Shown: positions 58,182 through 64,000 of the stretch, in pieces | Layout: every line of letters starts with the position of its first letter | Numbering within the stretch: the first letter of the stretch is position 1 | Assembly: GCA_963565915.1 (NCBI GenBank) | Contig: OY751492.1 | Coordinates: 1,240,001 to 1,304,000, forward strand | DNA: 64,000 nt | Origin: Entoloma clypeatum | Taxonomy: Eukaryota > Basidiomycota > Agaricomycetes > Agaricales > Entolomataceae | Reading direction: 5' to 3' | Translations under genes and position numbers: made by a program | The notes under the pieces: model-generated | The model's input: only the letters and a program-made list of their open reading frames with translations | Database searches by the model: none | Told to the model about the DNA's origin: nothing

Positions 58182-59035
58182 CCTAAGTGCTACAATCAGG
58201 ATTATATACTGGGCCCATTAATTGATGCTTATGCCAGGCAAGATCGATATCGAGTATTGGAACAAAGAAGGGTGTAGTTGAGGTGGGTAGAAGGTCGAGA
58301 AAACTTGAAACATTGTTAGCGTTTTAATAAGACAGAGTAATGGGCCTTACGCATGATATCGTTGCAATGGCGTGTCGAAGTGCAACCTCGTCTTCTCTGC
58401 CGTGGAAAAAGTCTGGCTCTGTCCAATGTAAATCGTACACCTTTTGCATGAACGACCTTTGGCGGAGAACCTGATATTTAGGCAATCAATTTCGTAGAAG
58501 AAGGTTTTTAGTCACAAAAGAAATAAGTGTACAGCACCGATTCGTGCTTTCGATGGCTAAGAAACCAAGACAGACTGCACTGCAGGTCGGATCAAGGTCA
58601 CAGAATATTGCTTTTCAGTACGCAGGACTCACGAGAGATGAAAGATACAATGTGGCCAACATGCGACAGTGATTCCAAAGCTGGTATGCGGGTGCAATCC
58701 TCGGCAAACCATCTCCAATGCTATATTCATTGATCGGGGAAAAATGATGTGAAGGAGAGGAGGTATGTACCCAGGAGTAAGCATGTATGTAGGCGTGCCA
58801 GACCTGCGACATATCATTCAAAAGTGTCTTTGACATAGATGACTCATGAAATTACCATGAGAACGTCAGTTGGAGGGGGGAAATCCTCCGCAACCTCGTT
58901 GGCATCTGAGTTTTTCAGCGATGAGCACCAGAGCGCGAATCTGCCCCATGCGGGATGAATAAAGACTCGATATTAGAATGCTTACCGGTCTACTGCAAGA
59001 CTCACAAACCACGTTCATCGTGGGTCTTGGTCGCT
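58182..59035 (-). CDS. Unresolved multi-exon gene of unknown function
   Basis: Coding-like exons with intron borders on the - strand include WCSSLKNSDANEVAEDFPPP (about 58880), VWHAYIHAYSW (58800), DGLPRIAPAYQLWNHC with RMLATLYLSSL (58700-58630), AVCLGFLAIES (58560) and VLRQRSFMQKVYDLHWTEPDFF (58440-58470) before the donor GTAAGG at 58350. The LWNHCRMLATLYL piece faintly recalls C-terminal regions of fungal Zn2Cys6 regulators, but no zinc cluster was found. Boundaries are approximate. Confidence 0.35.
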
Positions 59036-61149
59036 CGGAGCTGAGGGATCAATGTTATTTAATCGTGCTCGAAGCGTGGAAAATGCATGTTGGAGTGCCA
59101 GGTGGCCTTTGATCTGCGCACAATTGACCAGAGGGGTCTTTGTGCGCTGATTTCCGATTGTGAATGACGAAGGGAAGCTGTATCTTGGTGGGGCATTTTC
59201 GATTGAGTCATTCGGGACGGGGGGTGAGGCCTATAAGTCGGTGGTGGGCTGAAGGCCATATTGGAAGAGATTCGAATGCGATTCTTGACAGTCACTGTGA
59301 CGGGGTTCCCTGAGAGAAGTACTCGCCAGGTTTTTCCCAAGTCATCATTCGTCAGCTGCGGCCGGGTGGAAGAGGAGTGTCAAAGCTGCTGACCCTTGGG
59401 TACAACCAGGGTTATCCCAATACTGACTTGCTTACAGGAGTCAGCGCTCTGTCATCCCGACCTTGGGGGATATTACGTGATCGCTCGGTTTCCGTGCTCC
59501 CATGAGTGAATACGCCGTCCCGACTCTCATGACCCACTTCTGCAACATTGGCGGTGAAGGCACCATCCATGACAGTTTGATTTCCCCAACTCTAAGGCAA
59601 CAAGGGTCGCCACGATGATGATGACCTTATAGGCATGATGCTACGTGGACGATGTGTCTCGAGATCACGGCTGGCAACATCAGCGACAGCACTTAGAATG
59701 AGAAAGCTCAAGTATGATGGAAAGCAGAAAGTTTCCAAATCGACTTTATTTGAGGTGGGGTGAAGATGTGATTGTGTCGCGACGAGAAACTGGAACGTAC
59801 AACGTATCCGCGGATGTACCTAGCAAGACATGTAAGCCATTGAGCTCGTTGCGGAGGCAGCACAAAACCTGGAAGAGAGCGTCACTTGGCAACTCACTGC
59901 TCTTTGAACACGGAAAACGTAGTCCGAGATCCAAGGCCTTATCACGACGCTGTGACTCGGCCGCGTTCCCGGCTGACTGACCTGCTGTCGGAAGGCTTGT
60001 GGCATGAGGTTCGAAATTTGAGTGGTCGACGAGTCCTGGACTCCTCGATGGTCCTTGGAGCGTCAGTAGTGTGTCGATGTTGCCGATCGTGACCTTCGAC
60101 GCGTCGACTGGCAGGCGGAGACTGAAATATGACCGTGACGATACCGTGACAATTGTTTCAAATACCCCGAATTTTCGACTCCCCCTCACCGGGAAGCCTC
60201 TGACGACACGAGCACATTGTTTCTTCTCAAAGTAAGGTTAGAGGATTATAGAAGAGACAAATTAAAAGCGATCCCGAACAATCCCGGAGGAGTTCTCGTG
60301 GAGAAATATCTTTGCCACCGAAAATGTTTCAAATACCTGGTCATCGATAGTACTCGAGTCTTGGATTCCACTGATCATTGATTGATCAGCTGGGCGTCGA
60401 ACGCAGACCTTGCGGTTTGTATGTAGACGCAAAAGGAATGGAATCTGGTCAATTCGGCGGTGAATATGATATTTCTAGCCATCAATGCTCCCGTTGCATC
60501 AAGGTTTCATAGCGCCCGCCTCTGCCACCCGCCCCCAACTACGAACTCAGTGCCAAAAGCGGTACATGATGATGGTTGAAACTTGCAACATATTACACAG
60601 CCCCCCACCTCAACGAGGAGAATTGTCTCCATATCCCGACTCTCATGCATGGTTGAAAGCAAATTTTACATAAATTTCGGCGAGTAACTTAGGTATGACT
60701 TCGGAGGGGCTGTGCAGTCCGTCCTCACTTCATGGATAAGCTGATGTTTACGATCATTGTCATTTATTCACCTTGTATACCACGATCCAGCAAGTATCGA
60801 AGCCAACGAAAGAGCAGAAGAGGACAGTGGATGACTTTCCGTAACGCCTAGAATCCTAGATCATTTCCTAAATCTCTTAGGCGACTGCCAAATCAGTCAC
60901 AAATCAGTCACAATTCTACTGCATTTGGCTCGGCTAATCAGGTTTAGAATTTATTTCGTTCCGTTATGTTTGTTCATTCACAGCCCCTCCGAAGAGCATG
61001 CCGCTAATGCCATGGCGATGCAATACATATGTATAAGAGGATCTCCCCTCCGATCCTTGGCTCCCCAATTTCTCAGCAGGTTCTGAGCAATCCACAACAC
61101 CTCCACCCCCAGCTGGTCTGACACCCCACATCCTTTACTTAATTACATC
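59036..61149. other. 2-kb intergenic region with a 16-bp inverted repeat pair
   Basis: CTTCGGAGGGGCTGTG at 60699-60714 and its exact reverse complement at 60979-60994 lie 264 bp apart. A - strand frame of 147 codons (59746-60189) has no recognisable feature. TATAAG at 61032 is the likely promoter of the next gene. Confidence 0.5.
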
Positions 61150-63101
61150 ATGAAATACTCTCAAGCCGTCCTTGTCGCTTGCGTTGGTAGCGCTGCTCTC
61201 GTCTCCGCCCTCCCCCACAGCAAGGTCACCGCTTCCAGCGCCGCCCCCGCGACCCATACCCCCGGTTCTGTCCAGAAGGAGCCCTTCACTGGTTCCACTC
61301 CCCTGCCTGAGAATGCTGACGCCGCACAACAGCATGAATCTGCACCCGGTAAGTCTTATATCAATCCGGTGGCACCCTTGAACTGACGAAGATGCCAATC
61401 AAGTGACCGCCCGCGACTTCTCCGACCTGGACAGGCGAACCACCCTTACCCCATTCAATTCCATCGGGATCATTCACGAGGCCAAGGCCAAGCAGGCAGC
61501 CGCCAACAAAGCACAGAAGCGACGTGACCTTGCGGACGAGTACGATCTCTCCATGCGCGACTTCTCCGACGAGAAGTACGCGCGAAGCCTTAGTGACATG
61601 TGGAATGGCATGAAAGGCGTGCGCAAGGAGAACAAACAAAAGCACGCTCAACTGAAAGCCACTGAAGCGGCGAACAAGGCAGCTGCGGAACAGTTACGGC
61701 GTGACCTTACGGACGAGCATACCCCCGGTTCTGTCCAGAAGGAGCTCCCCACTGGTTCCACTCCCCTGCCTGAGAACGCTGACGCCGCACAACAGCATAA
61801 ATCTGCACCCGGTAAGTCTCATATCAATCGGGTGACGCCCTTGAACTGACGAAGATGCCAATCAAGTGACCGCCCGCGACTTCTCCGACCTGGACAGGCG
61901 AACCACCCTTACCCCATTCAATTCCATCGGGATCATTCACGAGGCCAAGGCCAAGCAGGCAGCCGCCAACAAAGCACAGAAGCGACGTGACCTTGCGGAC
62001 GAGTACGATCTCTCCATGCGCGACTTCTCCGACGAGAAGTACGCGCGAAGCCTTGGTGACGTGTACAAAGGCATGAAAGGCGTGCACAAGGAGAACAAAC
62101 AACACCACGCTCAAATGAAAGCCGATCTAGCGGCGAACAAAGCAGCTGCGGAACAGTTACGGCGTGACCTTACGGACGAGTATGAACTCTCCGCTCGTGA
62201 ATTCGAAGAAGAGCTCTTCGCCCGGATGTTCGAACAATTCAGGCAGCACTACAGGGAGAGCAAAGCGACGAGGTTGCAGGAAAAGGCGAACAAGGCCACA
62301 GCCAAGGCGGGCACCGGAGGGGACGCCGCCTCTCGTGACTTGAACGAGAACGAGCTCTCCGCCCGGATGTTTGAACAATTCAGGCAGAAGTATCGCGAGG
62401 CCAAGGCAGAGCGCCTGCAGAAGGAAGCTGCTAAGGCCGCGGCTAAGGCTGGTACCTCGCCTGAGGCGCGCGATGTCGAGGAAGAGCTCTCCACCCGGAT
62501 GTTCGAACAATACAAGCAGCATTACAGGGAGAGCAAAGCGACGAGGCTGCAAGAAAAGGCAAACAAGGCCAATGCCAAGGCGGGCACCGGAGGGGACGTC
62601 GCCTCTCGTGACTTTGACGAGGAGCTCGCGGCACGCAGCCTAGGGGATATGTGGAAGGCGTTGTGGGGAGAGAGTAAGAAGGAGAAGGCCCAGCGTCTCC
62701 AAAGGCAGGCTCAGCTCGCCCAGGGCAAAGCCAACGCTGCCGCCCTCGATGTCAAGAAGCGCGATTTCGAGGAGATGGAGTATGACCTCGCTGCCCGTGA
62801 TTACGATGAAGAGCTCGAGATGCGGGACTTTGCCTTTGACGAGCTCGTCGCCCGCAACTTCAACTTCTTCGACGCTTTGAGCGCGGTGACCAGGACGTTC
62901 ACACCGGCCGCCGCCAAGGGCAAGGAAGCTCCCAAGCCAAAACAAGATGCTCAGCCGCAGCCGCAGGAAGCCAAACCAGAAGCAACCCCCGCCCCCGCAC
63001 CAGAAGAAACCCCCGCCCCTGCTCCGGAGACCAACGAGGCCCGCGACTTCTTTGAAGAGTTAGATATGAGGGACTTTGTCGAGATCGATGAGCTTGATTG
63101 A
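61150..63101 (+). CDS. Secreted repeat protein with basic cleavage-like sites
   Basis: Three exons (61150-61348, 61404-61811, 61867-63101) with two 55-nt introns give 613 residues. A signal peptide (MKYSQAVLVACVGSAALVSA) is followed by HTPGSVQKE and PTGSTPLPENADAAQQH, then Lys/Ala-rich helices. A ~463-bp block covering part of exon 1, intron 1 and most of exon 2 is repeated in tandem as the following exon 2/3 region. Exon 3 has three copies of a ~45-residue unit (ARMFEQFRQHYRESKATRLQ, then EKANKA.AKAGT). Throughout runs a short theme of [AM]RDF or ARxF after acidic residues (SARE F, MRDF, AARDY), with dibasic QKRRDL, QLRRDL and KKRDF. The tail is Pro/Ala/Glu-rich and ends FVEIDELD. Such layout is seen in Kex2-processed fungal repeat proteins, but processing here is inference. 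Confidence 0.85.
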
Positions 63102-63356
63102 GCGTGAGCGTGAGCTTGCCCTTGTTCCCTCGTTCTTCACGCAGTTTTCTTATTGAGTACATGTTAGCATTCTCGTGACCCGAGTCGTGCATGGTTTGTG
63201 ACCTCGGGGGCTGGGGAATATCTGGCGATCTGTAGTTAGAAGCGATGATAAATGTCATGATGGTGTTTCGCGTGGAACATGCCGTCGCGAACAGATCGTC
63301 AATCAGTTATTGGACTTTGCACCGCGTCCAGCATCATTAACGTGATCACGTTACCA

Positions 63357-63551
63357 TGTTACATAATCACTATTTATACCTGCCCCAGTACACGTATATT
63401 CTCCCATTATCAGCTGAGGTATGTATATCCTACAGGGTGATTCTATTCAGTACTTACCCTACCTTACTCCTTAGGATTATGGTTCAGGTACAGTACTTAA
63501 TGAGAGTCGTTCTCCCATTATTGGCTGAGGATTATGGTTCAGATTCTAACA
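63357..63551 (+). repeat. 5' LTR of a second copia element (195 bp)
   Basis: It starts TGTTACATAA and ends GATTCTAACA (TGTTA/TAACA ends) and is followed at once by a primer-binding site and then gag. Inside, the words CTCCCATTAT and AGGATTATGGTTCAG occur twice. The partner LTR lies beyond the window. Confidence 0.75.
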
Positions 63552-63562
63552 GGTTATGGGCC
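63552..63562 (+). other. Primer-binding site of the second copia element
   Basis: GGTTATGGGCC, the same word as in the first copia element, complementary to the anticodon arm of initiator tRNA-Met. Confidence 0.7.
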
Positions 63563-63688
63563 TTTCCTGGAACTGATAACCGCCCCCATTCCGTCCCTCC
63601 CTTGATGACCATCAATCATGTTCTCTGACTCCTATATTACCTTCCCTGGTTTATCACGACATTTCATTATCCACGTCAACGACACATC

Positions 63689-64000
63689 ATGACTGTCCCT
63701 GACCCCTCCGGTGCCTCACAACCCAAAATCATTCCCATTGCCTCCGACCTCTCCACGCCTTCCGTTGTTGTCCGCTGTCTCACCGAAAGTGGCTGGAAAG
63801 ATCACGCCAACCTCGACCTCACCATCAACAACTGGTCCACATGGCACCAAAGAGTCCTTCTCGTCCTCCAGATGTCCAGCGGCCTCAACCTCTACCTCAT
63901 GGGCAAAGTTGCGGAACCCAACATAACACTCGAACCTCGGGCCAACAAAAACTGGTGCATAAACGACACGGCTGTATGCACATTTCTCAAGTCAAAATGC
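63689..64000 (+). CDS. Copia gag, N-terminal part (runs off the window)
   Basis: The open frame of 104 codons from MTVPDPSGASQ includes LTINNWSTWHQRVLLVLQM and NDTAVCTFLKSKC, a pattern of copia gag proteins in basidiomycetes. It lies 126 bp after the primer-binding site. No stop or frameshift inside the window, so this element may be younger than the one at 401. Confidence 0.8.
   Translation, partial: MTVPDPSGASQPKIIPIASDLSTPSVVVRCLTESGWKDHANLDLTINNWSTWHQRVLLVLQMSSGLNLYLMGKVAEPNITLEPRANKNWCINDTAVCTFLKSKC

Noticed and set aside
59746..60189. 147-codon - strand frame
   Set aside because: Composition unremarkable, no motif, no promoter-like signal; long open frames by chance are expected in GC-rich DNA.
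1..64000. CRISPR array, bacterial operons or plasmid features
   Set aside because: Spliceosomal introns, TATA promoters and eukaryotic retroelements show nuclear fungal DNA; no regularly spaced direct repeats with unique spacers were seen.

Overview
This window is nuclear DNA from a filamentous basidiomycete, most likely an Agaricomycete. The basis is dense short GT-AG introns (about 50-60 nt, with very small exons), a mix of Ty1/copia, Ty3/gypsy, LINE, Helitron, Tc1/mariner and KDZ transposons that is typical of mushroom genomes, and host genes whose families I recognise from such genomes. Assignments come from reading the sequence; no database search was run.

Layout. Positions 1-27.5 kb are a transposon graveyard: a LINE reverse transcriptase split by a complete 6-kb copia element (401-6372); a small secreted cysteine-rich protein gene inside a ~2-kb segment that is duplicated at 25.7-27.5 kb; a large foldback repeat beside a KDZ transposase remnant (9.3-12.6 kb); a TA-flanked MITE (13.0 kb); a broken Helitron (17.3-21.8 kb) with a Tc1/mariner element inserted in it; a 200-N assembly gap with a minisatellite beside it; and a gypsy pol remnant cut by a 459-bp hAT-like MITE with a perfect 8-bp target duplication. 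The copia and gypsy remnants are inactivated mainly by TGA codons at places where CGA (Arg) is expected, a CpG-transition signature. The Helitron and mariner stops are of a different kind (TAG).

Positions 28.6-63.1 kb are mostly gene-bearing: a divergent pair made of a Cys-rich small protein and a MYND zinc-finger protein (with a degenerate partial duplicate), a cytochrome P450, a P2C-type cation ATPase with two frame breaks, a 2OG-Fe(II) oxygenase, a long-chain acyl-CoA synthetase, an intron-containing tRNA-Asp(GTC), a family-X (lambda-like) DNA polymerase with a BRCT domain and a 12-nt microexon, a small unknown protein, the complex III core subunit 2, a small protein with a duplicated YGFGG motif, a decaying Gly/Cys-rich gene, and a secreted repeat protein whose intron has been duplicated together with its exons. 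At the right edge a second copia element begins (LTR, primer-binding site and gag start at 63.4-64.0 kb).

The genes are not an operon or a pathway cluster; neighbours are functionally unrelated housekeeping, secondary-metabolism and orphan genes. The most unusual items are the duplicated six-cysteine secreted proteins inside the transposon island, the repeat-rich secreted protein at 61 kb, the CGA-to-TGA decay pattern, the four-copy + - + - inverted motif of the mariner element, and copia primer-binding sites that match the anticodon arm of initiator tRNA-Met.
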